Shown in pieces: positions 15,430 through 22,674 of a stretch of 26,267 bases of DNA. Under the pieces are notes generated by a model. The model did no database searches. It saw only the letters and a list, made by a program, of their open reading frames with translations, and had not been told where the DNA came from. Within the stretch, counting starts at the first letter, position 1; each line of letters opens with the position of its first letter. Origin of the DNA: Bacillota bacterium (GTDB taxonomy: Bacteria; Bacillota; Dethiobacteria; DTU022); contig JAAZHP010000016.1 in assembly GCA_012510625.1 (NCBI GenBank), positions 1 to 26,267 on the forward strand. Reading direction: 5' to 3'. Both the position numbers and the translations under genes were made by a program.

Positions 15430-15435
15430 ATTCTA
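15430..15435 (-). promoter_or_regulatory. -10 box candidate of the tetR-kinase promoter
   Basis: TAGAAT on the minus strand. The matching -35 is weak (TTTCAT-like, 17-18 bases upstream). The call rests mainly on its symmetrical position relative to the operator copy. Confidence 0.4.
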
Positions 15436-15482
15436 ACATATCTTGCCCCTATTATGAAACAGTTCTAGCTCCATTTTATTGT

Positions 15483-15511
15483 TTGACAAGGCAGAAAAAA
15501 AAGGGTAGACT
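15483..15511 (+). promoter_or_regulatory. Promoter of the aminotransferase-aldolase genes
   Basis: A consensus TTGACA (15483-15488), 17 bases, then TAGACT (15506-15511). Transcription would begin at about 15518, inside operator copy 2, so bound repressor would block initiation directly. Confidence 0.75.
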
Positions 15512-15516
15512 GTCGG

Positions 15517-15540
15517 TAGTGAGTGACTGCTCACTCACTA
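15517..15540. promoter_or_regulatory. TetR operator, copy 2 (aminotransferase side)
   Basis: A 24-base palindrome with perfect ten-base arms TAGTGAGTGA and TCACTCACTA around CTGC. Its inner 20 bases are identical to 15404-15423. It covers the predicted start point of the promoter at 15483-15511. Confidence 0.85.
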
Positions 15541-15573
15541 CCCTGCCAGAACAATACCGGGAGGAGAGAGCTT

Positions 15574-17052
15574 ATGGATAGGAAGTTTGCCATATCCGAG
15601 TATCCTGATGCCGCGGCTGTCATCCGGCAGCTCGATGAGCTAATCCGGAAGCCAATTTACACCATAAAACCCGATGCCCTTAAAAGATATGAAGAGGAAT
15701 ATTACGGGGAAAAATGCAAGAAATCAAAGGAAATCATAGACCGGGCCGTGGAGCTTATTCCCGGGGGAGTGCAGCACAACCTCGCCTTCAACCACCCCTT
15801 CCCGCTGGTTTTTACCAGGGCCGAAGGGGCTTACTTGTACGACATTGACGGCAACCGTTATTACGATTTCCTGCAGGCCGGGGGGCCCACCGTGCTCGGC
15901 TCCAACCCTCCCGCGGTGAGGGAGAAGGTTTTCAAGCTGCTTAACGAGTGCGGTCCCTCCACGGGATTGTTTCACGAATATGAATACAAGCTGGCGCAAA
16001 AGATCTGCGAGCTGATGCCCTCGGTGGAGATGTTCCGCATGCTCAACTCGGGCACCGAGGGCTGCATGGTGGCGCTAAGAATAGCCCGCCTGGCCACCGG
16101 GAAGAAGCATATCTTGAAGATGGGCGGCGCCTACCACGGCTGGAGCGACCAGCTGGCCTACGGGATCCGCATTCCCGGCTCGAAGTGGACCCAGGCGCCG
16201 GGCATCCCCCGGCACATCTTCAAGTATACCCAGGAGTTTTTCCCCAATGACCTGGATGACCTGGAGCGGAAGCTCCGCTGGAACCGGCTGCGCGGGGGTA
16301 CCGCCGCGGTGCTGATGGAGCCTGTCGGTCCCGAAAGCGGCACCCGCCCGCTTCATTTTGAATTCAACCGGGAGGTGGAGCGGCTCTGCCGCAAGTACGG
16401 CGCCCTGCTGATCTTTGACGAGGTGGTCACTGCTTTCCGGCTGGGCCTCTCGGGAGCCCAGGGCTATTTTGGCGTTGACCCTGACCTGACCGTGTTCGGC
16501 AAGGTCGTGGCCGGCGGCTATCCCAGCGCCGGGGGAATCGGCGGCAAGAAGGAGTATATGAAATATCTCGCCGCCGGGATCAAGGGCGGGGAGAAGCATA
16601 AAAAAGCGCTGGTCGGCGGGACCATGGCCGCAAACCCGCTCAGCTGCGTGGCCGGCTACTATACCATCTGTGAAATAGAGAGAACTGGCGCCGCGCAGCA
16701 GGCCGGACGGATGGGAGATCGCCTGACCCGGGGAATGCAGGAGTTGATCACGAAGTACAATCTGCCCTTTGTGGCTTTCAACCAGGGTTCCATTGTCCAC
16801 CTGGAGACCGTGGGGACGATGCATTTCGCCATCGACTGGAGCAAGCCCTGGCGCATTCCCGCGATAATTAAAGCTACCTCCGAGCGGAAGAAAGAGATGG
16901 AACACATGGGGGCCGCTTACATGGCCGAAGGGCTGGTCACGCTGGCCGGCAGCCGCCTCTACACCAGCGCCGCCTATAACGAAGAGATGATCGACGATGC
17001 CCTCTCCCGTTTTGAGCGTGTCTTCGCCAACGTGGGCCTGAAAGAAAATTAA
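15574..17052 (+). CDS. Class III PLP-dependent aminotransferase (glutamate-1-semialdehyde aminomutase-like)
   Basis: A 492-residue fold-type I PLP enzyme. Motifs are NSGTEG (158-163, phosphate binding), YHGW (187-190), the cofactor aspartate in FDEV (D282) and the Schiff-base lysine K310 in FGKVVAGGYPSAG. These are closest to glutamate-1-semialdehyde aminomutase, but the protein is about 65 residues longer, with an extra N-terminal segment (about 1-55), and no heme gene is nearby. I therefore favour a catabolic aminotransferase over HemL. ATG 15574 has GGGAGGAGAG upstream; an earlier in-frame start lies inside the operator. It is the first gene downstream of the regulated promoter and is followed by the aldolase gene. 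The substrate is unknown. Confidence 0.9.
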   Translation: MDRKFAISEYPDAAAVIRQLDELIRKPIYTIKPDALKRYEEEYYGEKCKKSKEIIDRAVELIPGGVQHNLAFNHPFPLVFTRAEGAYLYDIDGNRYYDFLQAGGPTVLGSNPPAVREKVFKLLNECGPSTGLFHEYEYKLAQKICELMPSVEMFRMLNSGTEGCMVALRIARLATGKKHILKMGGAYHGWSDQLAYGIRIPGSKWTQAPGIPRHIFKYTQEFFPNDLDDLERKLRWNRLRGGTAAVLMEPVGPESGTRPLHFEFNREVERLCRKYGALLIFDEVVTAFRLGLSGAQGYFGVDPDLTVFGKVVAGGYPSAGGIGGKKEYMKYLAAGIKGGEKHKKALVGGTMAANPLSCVAGYYTICEIERTGAAQQAGRMGDRLTRGMQELITKYNLPFVAFNQGSIVHLETVGTMHFAIDWSKPWRIPAIIKATSERKKEMEHMGAAYMAEGLVTLAGSRLYTSAAYNEEMIDDALSRFERVFANVGLKEN

Positions 17053-17077
17053 CGGAAAGATTAATGCGCCTGATCTC

Positions 17078-17105
17078 GTAGGGGCGGGGTTCCACCCCCG
17101 CCCGA
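17078..17105 (+). repeat. GTAGGGGCG palindromic repeat, copy 6
   Basis: GTAGGGGCGGGGTTCCACCC followed by CCGCCCG, with arms CGGGG/CCCCG. It lies 25 bases after the aminotransferase stop. Confidence 0.65.
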
Positions 17106-17183
17106 TGCGGCCAAGTATGGTGAAAAACCCCGATGAAAGCTGTTTTGTGGATCTGCTACAGGCAGCCAAACCCCGGGAAAGTT

Positions 17184-17211
17184 GCAGGGGCGGGGCATGC
17201 CCCGCCCGCCG
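17184..17211 (+). repeat. GCAGGGGCG palindromic repeat, copy 7
   Basis: GCAGGGGCGGGGCATGCCCC followed by GCCCGCC, containing the perfect palindrome GGCGGGGCATGCCCCGCC minus its edges. It lies between the aminotransferase and aldolase genes. Confidence 0.65.
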
Positions 17212-17217
17212 CAGGTT

Positions 17218-17252
17218 TACCCCTTTTCCAAAAGGGGGCGGGTGGGGATTTA
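17218..17252 (+). repeat. C5/G5 palindromic repeat just before the aldolase start
   Basis: ACCCCTTTTCCAAAAGGGGG and then CGGGTGGGGATTTA. It ends two bases before the GGAGGT ribosome binding site of the aldolase gene, so its hairpin forms the immediate leader of that gene. Confidence 0.6.
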
Positions 17253-17268
17253 CCGGAGGTGAAAATGA

Positions 17269-18498
17269 GTGGAAATACAACAGGCTAGAGAAGAAGTGGT
17301 TAGTGCAGGGCATGAGCTGGTCAAAGCGGGGCTCATTGCCCGCACCTGGGGCAATGTGAGCGCCCGGATCAGCGAGTCACAGTTTGTGATCACGCCCAGC
17401 GGCAGGGCTTACGAGACTTTGACCCCGGCAGAAATTGTTGCGGTAAATATAGCCGACGGCAGCTACAGTGGCGAGATCAAGCCCTCCTCAGAAAAGGGGC
17501 TTCACGCCGCAGTTTACCAGCAGCGCCCGGAGGTCAATTTTATCATCCATACCCACCAGCTGTACGCCTCCGTGGTCAGCGCGCTGCATCGCGACATAGA
17601 GGTGCTCGCTCCCGATGCGGCCGCCAAAACTGGCAGCCGCCGGATTCCCTGCGCCTCCTACGGGCTTCCCGGCTCAAAGAAATTGAAAAAAGGCGTTGTC
17701 GAGGCGCTCTCCCGCTCGGAGGGGAAAGCTTTCCTGATGGCCAACCACGGGGCGCTCTGCCTGGGCGCAGATCGTGATGAAACATTTAAAGTCGCCACGG
17801 CGCTGGAGCAGATCTGCGAAGACTATATCATGCGCCGCTACCTGCAGCTTAGCGGGAGGGAAGATGCAAATTGGGATGCGCTGAGGGCCTACTACCTGGC
17901 AGAGCTTGCTCCGGGGGGCCCCTTTAAGAGCGCGCCCCCCTGCAAGCCGCTCTACAACAGTGAGAGAGAGGGCAGCCACTTCAGGCTTTGCCTTAATGCC
18001 ACTCCCGGGGAGCCCTTTCCGGAAGGCGGGGAGGGCTGGATCAAGATCAGCCTGGATGAGCCGGCCGGAAGCGGCGCTGTTCCGCCCGAAGCCGAAATCC
18101 ACCGCTTTATTTACCGGAATTTTAAAGGGATCCGGGTCATCATCCATGATCTATCGCCGGATATCCTCATCCTTTCGCAGGCGGGCCAAGCCGTCTACCC
18201 GCTGCTCGATGACTTTGCCCAAATAGTCGGTGTGAGCGCCAGGGTGGCTGCAAGCAATCTCCCGGAAATTGCCCGCAAGCTGAAGGGCCGCTATTCCGTT
18301 CTAATAGAAAATAATGGCGCCCTCTGCTGCGGCCCCTCCAGGAGCGATGCCGCGGCGGCGGCCCAGGTCCTCGACAAGGGCTGCCTGGCTGTCATCGGTA
18401 CAGCTTTCTTCGGCGGCGCCAGGCCTATTCACCCCGTCGAGTCCCTGCTGATGCGTCTTGTTTACCTGGCCAAGTATTCGAAAAAGGCTGCCGGATAA
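17269..18498 (+). CDS. Two-domain class II aldolase/adducin family protein
   Basis: A 409-residue protein. Domain 1 (about 1-195) is a class II aldolase of the fuculose/ribulose-phosphate type. It has GNVSAR (28-33), TPSG (42-45), the catalytic Glu in SSE (E75), the zinc pair H94-T-H96 and the third zinc ligand H160 in NHGALC. Domain 2 (about 235-400) repeats the same plan, with IIHDLS at 291-296 against IIHTHQ at 92-97 and NNGALCCG at 348-355 against NHGALCLG at 159-166. There the second and third zinc histidines have become Leu295 and Asn349. Only domain 1 should be catalytic. GTG 17269 is eight bases after GGAGGT; the ATG at 17265 is out of frame and stops at once. It probably cleaves a phosphorylated sugar or polyol made by the nearby kinase. 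Confidence 0.86.
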   Translation: MEIQQAREEVVSAGHELVKAGLIARTWGNVSARISESQFVITPSGRAYETLTPAEIVAVNIADGSYSGEIKPSSEKGLHAAVYQQRPEVNFIIHTHQLYASVVSALHRDIEVLAPDAAAKTGSRRIPCASYGLPGSKKLKKGVVEALSRSEGKAFLMANHGALCLGADRDETFKVATALEQICEDYIMRRYLQLSGREDANWDALRAYYLAELAPGGPFKSAPPCKPLYNSEREGSHFRLCLNATPGEPFPEGGEGWIKISLDEPAGSGAVPPEAEIHRFIYRNFKGIRVIIHDLSPDILILSQAGQAVYPLLDDFAQIVGVSARVAASNLPEIARKLKGRYSVLIENNGALCCGPSRSDAAAAAQVLDKGCLAVIGTAFFGGARPIHPVESLLMRLVYLAKYSKKAAG

Positions 18499-18507
18499 AA
18501 AGCAGTC

Positions 18508-18536
18508 TTGCCATAGCCCGATTTAGGGTGTAAAAT
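18508..18536 (+). promoter_or_regulatory. Predicted promoter of the DUF6922/AbiEii pair
   Basis: TTGCCA (18508-18513), 17 bases, then TAAAAT (18531-18536). It begins ten bases after the aldolase stop codon and leaves a leader of about 27 bases before GTG 18570. Confidence 0.5.
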
Positions 18537-18569
18537 AATGGTATAAACTAAAGAAAGAAGGGCCGTTTT

Positions 18570-18872
18570 GTGGTTCCCGGCAAGAAGATTCCCGCTCAAT
18601 TATACCGGTATTTTTGGGATGTCTCCCCGGAAGAGACCGATTTGCAAAAGCATCGCGTCTTCGTAATAGAAAGGTTATTAAATGAAGGGGACCATCATGC
18701 TCTCGCCTGGCTGTTTGAGAATTACCCGCAAAGCGAAATAAAAAAAGCGGTTATTGCCAGCCGGGGGCTTTCCTTGAAAACTGCGCGGTGCTGGCAGAAT
18801 TTTTTTGATTTAAAGGAGGAGGAAATGTGCTTTGCTGGGAAACTCTCGGCAGTGAAAGGAAAGCTTTTCTAA
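18570..18872 (+). CDS. DUF6922-type protein, probable antitoxin
   Basis: A 100-residue protein with the pattern of the small DUF6922 family: FWD near the start, FVIERLLNEGD, a W-L-F-E-N-Y segment and SLKTARCWQNFF. Family members are usually found before nucleotidyltransferases of the AbiEii/AbiGii toxin type, as here. The reading frame overlaps the next gene by 46 bases, which ties the two proteins in translation. The start is GTG after AAGAAGGGCC. The DUF assignment is from memory of the pattern. The antitoxin role follows only from position and partner. Confidence 0.7.
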   Translation: MVPGKKIPAQLYRYFWDVSPEETDLQKHRVFVIERLLNEGDHHALAWLFENYPQSEIKKAVIASRGLSLKTARCWQNFFDLKEEEMCFAGKLSAVKGKLF

Positions 18873-19471
18873 GCCGGCTGCTGTCAAACATGCCCGTTCC
18901 AGGCAGTTATCTTGCGGGGGGAACTGCACTTGCTCTCATTCTAGGCCACCGTGAATCTCTTGATTTTGACTGGTTTTCACCTGAAGAGTTTGATCCCGAT
19001 GCGCTGATACGCAGGCTGTCCCAGATGGGGAAAATCGTGATTTCGAATGTGCAAAAGGGAACATTCCATGGCCTCCTGGACGGGGTGCGCCTGACCTGGC
19101 TGTATTATCCAAACCCGCTTTTGGATGATTTTATTCTAACAGAGGAGATGCACGGACTGAAACTGGCTTCTTTACTCGATATCGGTTTAATGAAGTGGAC
19201 AGCCGTCAGTCAGCGCGGAGCCCGCAAGGATTTTATCGATCTTTACATGATTTGCCATAATCAACACAGCCTTGACACGATGGCAGAACTTGTACCTACG
19301 AAATATCCCGGGGTGGACGTAAACCTTTATCACATGATTAAAAGCCTCTCCTACTTTGATGACGCGGAAAGAGAACCCATGCCCAGAATGCTTATTCAAC
19401 TTTCTTGGCCTGAAATAAAGAATTACTTTTTGACTGAGCAGAAAAATCTACTGCAAAAATATACCGGTTAA
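18827..19471 (+). CDS. AbiEii/AbiGii-family nucleotidyltransferase, probable toxin
   Basis: A 214-residue nucleotidyltransferase. The signature YLAGGTALALILGHRESLDF (28-47) then D48 holds the GG-T loop and the metal-binding D46 and D48, and RKDFIDLYMI later in the protein matches the usual second motif. AbiEii proteins transfer nucleotides, in studied members to tRNA 3' ends, and stop growth unless checked by the partner antitoxin. GTG 18827 has a strong AGGAGGAGG ribosome binding site within the antitoxin gene; the ATG two bases earlier belongs to the antitoxin frame. The protein is shorter than full AbiEii toxins (about 300), which is common for DUF6922-linked members. It is either a defence or an addiction module. 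Confidence 0.78.
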   Translation: MLCWETLGSERKAFLSRLLSNMPVPGSYLAGGTALALILGHRESLDFDWFSPEEFDPDALIRRLSQMGKIVISNVQKGTFHGLLDGVRLTWLYYPNPLLDDFILTEEMHGLKLASLLDIGLMKWTAVSQRGARKDFIDLYMICHNQHSLDTMAELVPTKYPGVDVNLYHMIKSLSYFDDAEREPMPRMLIQLSWPEIKNYFLTEQKNLLQKYTG

Positions 19472-19484
19472 CTCTGAACCATCT

Positions 19485-20375
19485 TCAAACGAACTTTTTA
19501 ATGTTTTCTTCGCGGCTGAGGGGCAGCAGGTCGATGGGGGGGATCTCTCCCAGCACGTAGCAGCCCGGCCGGATACGCAGGGAGGCGCGGGCTGCCGCCA
19601 CCATGATCTGGGCGGTGGCTGCGGGATTGGTCAGCTTCATCTTCAATTCAAGCAGTTGATTGTGAGCTGTCCCCGAGCTGCCGGTGCGCGTTATCTTTAC
19701 GCCGTGGCCTGTGACCTTGAGCGGCGCCGCATCATCGACCCCGATTACCTGCGTCAGATCATGGCTGAAATAAGGATCTTCCCTGATTTTTTGAGCAATC
19801 TCCGCAAAATTGGCCCCTTCGTCTAGCTCTACATAAACGTCCCGCCGGTGCCGCCCGTAGCCCAGGGGCAGGGTTACCGATACGGCCTCTTTAACTCCCG
19901 GGATTGCTCTTGCCGCAACGCTGTGCCCCATGCTCATGCCCGGGCCGAAATCTGTATAAGTAATCCCCCCCGGCGCAATGGCAGTGAACAGCATCCGGAT
20001 GATGGAGTCGGTGCCCGGATCCCACCCGGCGCCGGTAATCGCCACCTTGCCGCTTTTCTCCGCATGAACGCCCAGGCTTTTTCTTAAAGTGAGCATGGCC
20101 TCTCCGTGGATGTCATATCCGTCCACCGTATTGATCCCTTTTTGAAGATAAGATGGCGCCGCTTCGGGAATGAGCCGCGAGGGGAGGGCCAGGAGAGCCA
20201 CGTCGACGGGACCCAGCTCCTCCACCCGGGTGGCCACGGGCAGATCCGCCGGCTTTCCGCCTGCAGCCCGCCTGACCACGCCGGCAAGCTCCATGTCGGG
20301 GGCCTGCTTGATAGATGCAACCGCCTCCCGGCCCACATTGCCATAGCCCACAACACAAACCCTGATTATTCTCAT
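19485..20375 (-). CDS. ddh: meso-Diaminopimelate dehydrogenase, type II
   Basis: A 296-residue NADPH-dependent enzyme that reductively aminates L-2-amino-6-oxopimelate to meso-diaminopimelate, a one-step branch to lysine and peptidoglycan. Seen are the Rossmann motif VVGYGNVGRE near the N-terminus, VDGYDIHG, GWDPGTDS, FGPGMSMGHSVA, IPGVKEAVSVTLP and a final E-I-P-P-I-D-L-L-P. The length and these motifs resemble the Symbiobacterium type II enzyme, which is shorter than the Corynebacterium form (about 320). I use ATG 20375, with GGGGGC upstream; a TTG two codons earlier is also in frame. It is a lone gene, convergent with the toxin gene (14 bases between stops) and divergent from the GTPase. 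Confidence 0.88.
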   Translation of the reverse strand: MRIIRVCVVGYGNVGREAVASIKQAPDMELAGVVRRAAGGKPADLPVATRVEELGPVDVALLALPSRLIPEAAPSYLQKGINTVDGYDIHGEAMLTLRKSLGVHAEKSGKVAITGAGWDPGTDSIIRMLFTAIAPGGITYTDFGPGMSMGHSVAARAIPGVKEAVSVTLPLGYGRHRRDVYVELDEGANFAEIAQKIREDPYFSHDLTQVIGVDDAAPLKVTGHGVKITRTGSSGTAHNQLLELKMKLTNPAATAQIMVAAARASLRIRPGCYVLGEIPPIDLLPLSREENIKKFV

Positions 20376-20501
20376 AGCCAAAGCCCCCGTTGTAGGAATT
20401 GAAATTCACCTGCGTTCTAATCTATTTAATTTAATATGCGGCATCAGCTCTTCGGATGAAAATACTTTGCGATACTGCCGGGAAATGAAGTCAAAGTATA
20501 G

Positions 20502-20609
20502 GACGGGAATTCACTAGATTGGTGCGGGCAGGAAGGAAAAGAAAAAGCAGCCGTTGAATTACTCCAAAGCATCGGAGCGGAGATAGTCGTATTCAAGGAG
20601 AATAAATAT
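20502..20609 (+). pseudogene. Possible coding remnant upstream of the GTPase gene
   Basis: In the GTPase frame, 36 codons run without a stop from 20502 to the ATG at 20610, giving a protein-like stretch with AAVELLQSIGAEIVVFKE. No usable start codon lies in this stretch, and a TAG at 20499 closes it. Either it is the decayed end of a former gene, or chance. The intergenic region (20376-20609) otherwise shows no clear promoter. Confidence 0.25.
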
Positions 20610-21857
20610 ATGTTAGATTATAAAAGCCAGGTCAGAGAACTGATCGGTCAGTATCGTGAAAAAATCTGGTCCCTGCTTCCCGGACCTTACCGGAACAGGG
20701 TGGGAAAAGAGCTTAAAGAGCTGGAGGAGTTGATCATGGAGGCGCGGGCGCCGCGTATTGCCATAGTTGGAAGAAGGGGAGCCGGCAAATCAAGCCTGAT
20801 CAATGCCATTTTTAATGCCGAGGTGGCCGCGGTGGGCGCGGTGAAGAGCACTACCGGACGGGGAAGATGGTACGAATACGCCGGGGAGCAGGGAAAGCTG
20901 GATATCCTGGATACCAGGGGGCTGGGGGAAGGCTCCGGACCTGCAGAGGAATCTACGGCCTCCAGCGCTCTCAAAGAAATAGCGGCCGCGGTTTCATCCA
21001 AATGTCCCGATGCCGTCCTCTTTTTATGCAAGGCCAAGGAGGTGGATGCGCGGATCGATGAAGATCTGAATAACCTTGGCGAGATACTTAAGCTGATTGA
21101 GAAAACACACGGTTACCGCGCGCCGGTTGTGGGGGTGGTGACCCAGGTCGATGAACTTGATCCGGTGGATGTGCTGCCTCCTTACGAGGATGAAATCAAA
21201 TTGAGAAATATTCAAGAAGCGAGGGAACAGCTGTGGAAAAAGCTGGTCCCCCTGGCCGGAGAAGGGGCCGTCGTGATCCCCACCAGCGCCTATATGCGCT
21301 TTGAAGAAGGCGGCCGGCTGGCGGCCGACCGGCGCTGGAATATCGATAAGCTGGTGGAATACCTTACCGAGAAGCTGCCCCGCAGCGCCCAGCTCGAGCT
21401 GGCCCGCATCTCGCGCGTCAAAAGCGTGCAGCGAAAGCTGGCCCGGACAATCACCGCCGCCGCGGTGGCCCTGGCCGGGGCTGCCGGGTCTCAACCCATC
21501 CCCGTGGCCGATATGCCTGTGATTACCGGGATCCAGGCGGGAATGATCATCGGAATCGGCTATGTTTCGGGACGCCGGCTGGACGGGAAGGGCGTCAAAG
21601 AATTCATGAGCGCCCTGGGCCTGAATGTGGGCGCGGCCTTCGTCCTGCGCGAGATAGCCCGGGCACTGGTGAAGCTCTTTCCCGGAGCCGGCAACTTTAT
21701 CTCAGGCACCGTCGCCGCCGGAGCCACCTGGGCGATCGGCCAGGCGGCCACGGCTTACTTCGTGGAAGAGCGCAAGTTGAAAGAAGTTAAGAAAATTTAC
21801 CGCCAGAAGAGGAAACAGGCGAAGCGGAACCTGCCCGAAGAAGCCTTTATTTCTTGA
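20610..21857 (+). CDS. Era-like GTPase with hydrophobic C-terminal domain (DUF697/YcjF-like)
   Basis: A 415-residue GTP-binding protein. A helical lead (1-45) is followed by a G domain with the P-loop GRRGAGKSS (54-62), switch I threonines in KSTTGRG (79-85), the G3 motif DTRG (101-104) and TQVD in place of the usual NKxD as G4. A hydrophobic second half (about 280-385), rich in Ala and Gly, is like the DUF697 domain that associates with membranes. A short basic tail ends the protein. AAGGAG precedes the ATG. The gene is alone and convergent with the Trp transporter operon (22 bases between stops). Proteins of this kind have been linked to membrane or envelope stress, but no function can be fixed here. 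Confidence 0.85.
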   Translation: MLDYKSQVRELIGQYREKIWSLLPGPYRNRVGKELKELEELIMEARAPRIAIVGRRGAGKSSLINAIFNAEVAAVGAVKSTTGRGRWYEYAGEQGKLDILDTRGLGEGSGPAEESTASSALKEIAAAVSSKCPDAVLFLCKAKEVDARIDEDLNNLGEILKLIEKTHGYRAPVVGVVTQVDELDPVDVLPPYEDEIKLRNIQEAREQLWKKLVPLAGEGAVVIPTSAYMRFEEGGRLAADRRWNIDKLVEYLTEKLPRSAQLELARISRVKSVQRKLARTITAAAVALAGAAGSQPIPVADMPVITGIQAGMIIGIGYVSGRRLDGKGVKEFMSALGLNVGAAFVLREIARALVKLFPGAGNFISGTVAAGATWAIGQAATAYFVEERKLKEVKKIYRQKRKQAKRNLPEEAFIS

Positions 21858-21879
21858 CGAGAACCGGCCCCCGCCATAT

Positions 21880-22674
21880 TTAGGCCAGGAGAAGCCGGTC
21901 GTTTTCCAACCGGGTGCCGCTGCGGCTTTCAAAGTATTTTATCAGCCGCTCCACCGTCATCTCCGCTCTCTCTTCCCCGGCAAGATCGAGGATGATCTCT
22001 CCTTCGTGCATCATGATCGTCCGGCTGCCGTATTCCAGGGCGGCTTTCATGTTATGGGTAATCATGATTGTCGTCAGCTTCTCTTCGGAGACAAACTTGC
22101 TGGTCAGGTACAGCACCTTTTTGGCGATAGCCGGGTCCAGCGAGGCGGTATGCTCGTCCAGCAGCAGCAATTTCGGCCGGGCCATGGTGGCCATGAGCAG
22201 CGTCAGCGCCTGGCGCTCCCCCCCCGAGAGCAGCTTCACTTTCTGGTTGATTCTCTCTTCCAGGCCCAGGTCCAGCAGGGCCAGGCGTTCCCGGAAAAGC
22301 GCCAGGTCTGCCCTGGTGATGCCGGCGGTGAGCCCGTGCGATTTCCCCTTGGCCCAGGCAATAGCCAGGTTCTCGGCGATGGTCATATCGAAAGCGGTGC
22401 CCAGCAGCGGGTCTTGAAAGACCCGGCCAATCATCCGGGAGCGCTTATACTCGGGGCTGAAGGTAATATCCATGCCGTCAAGAATAATGCTGCCCGTGTC
22501 AACCTGGTGGATTCCCGCGATGCAGTTGATCAGGGTTGATTTGCCCGCGCCGTTGCCGCCGATGACGGTGACAAACTCACCCTCATCAAGAGAGAGGCTA
22601 ATCCGGTGGAGGGCTCTTTTTTCATTGACGCTGCCCCGGTCAAAGGTTTTGCTGATTTCGTTAATTCTTAGCAT
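21880..22674 (-). CDS. trpZ: ABC transporter ATP-binding protein, TrpZ-type
   Basis: A 264-residue ABC ATPase. It has the Walker A motif GGNGAGKST (39-47), a Q-loop in VFQDP, the signature LSGGERQALTLL, Walker B LLLLDEHTASLDP and the switch histidine in MITHNM. It belongs to the group that accompanies PF04392 binding proteins and LivH-like permeases. Its ATG directly follows the TAG stop of the permease gene, so the two are coupled. It powers uptake by the permease and lipoprotein encoded upstream. The tryptophan assignment comes from the T-box at the head of the operon, not from this protein. Confidence 0.9.
   Translation of the reverse strand: MLRINEISKTFDRGSVNEKRALHRISLSLDEGEFVTVIGGNGAGKSTLINCIAGIHQVDTGSIILDGMDITFSPEYKRSRMIGRVFQDPLLGTAFDMTIAENLAIAWAKGKSHGLTAGITRADLALFRERLALLDLGLEERINQKVKLLSGGERQALTLLMATMARPKLLLLDEHTASLDPAIAKKVLYLTSKFVSEEKLTTIMITHNMKAALEYGSRTIMMHEGEIILDLAGEERAEMTVERLIKYFESRSGTRLENDRLLLA

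Noticed and set aside
15574..17052. hemL (glutamate-1-semialdehyde aminomutase for heme synthesis)
   Set aside because: The protein is longer, has a different N-terminus, sits under a TetR operator with sugar-type enzymes, and no other heme gene is near.
16075..17313. A 412-codon minus-strand frame
   Set aside because: It is antisense to the aminotransferase and runs into repeats; no ribosome binding site or motif.
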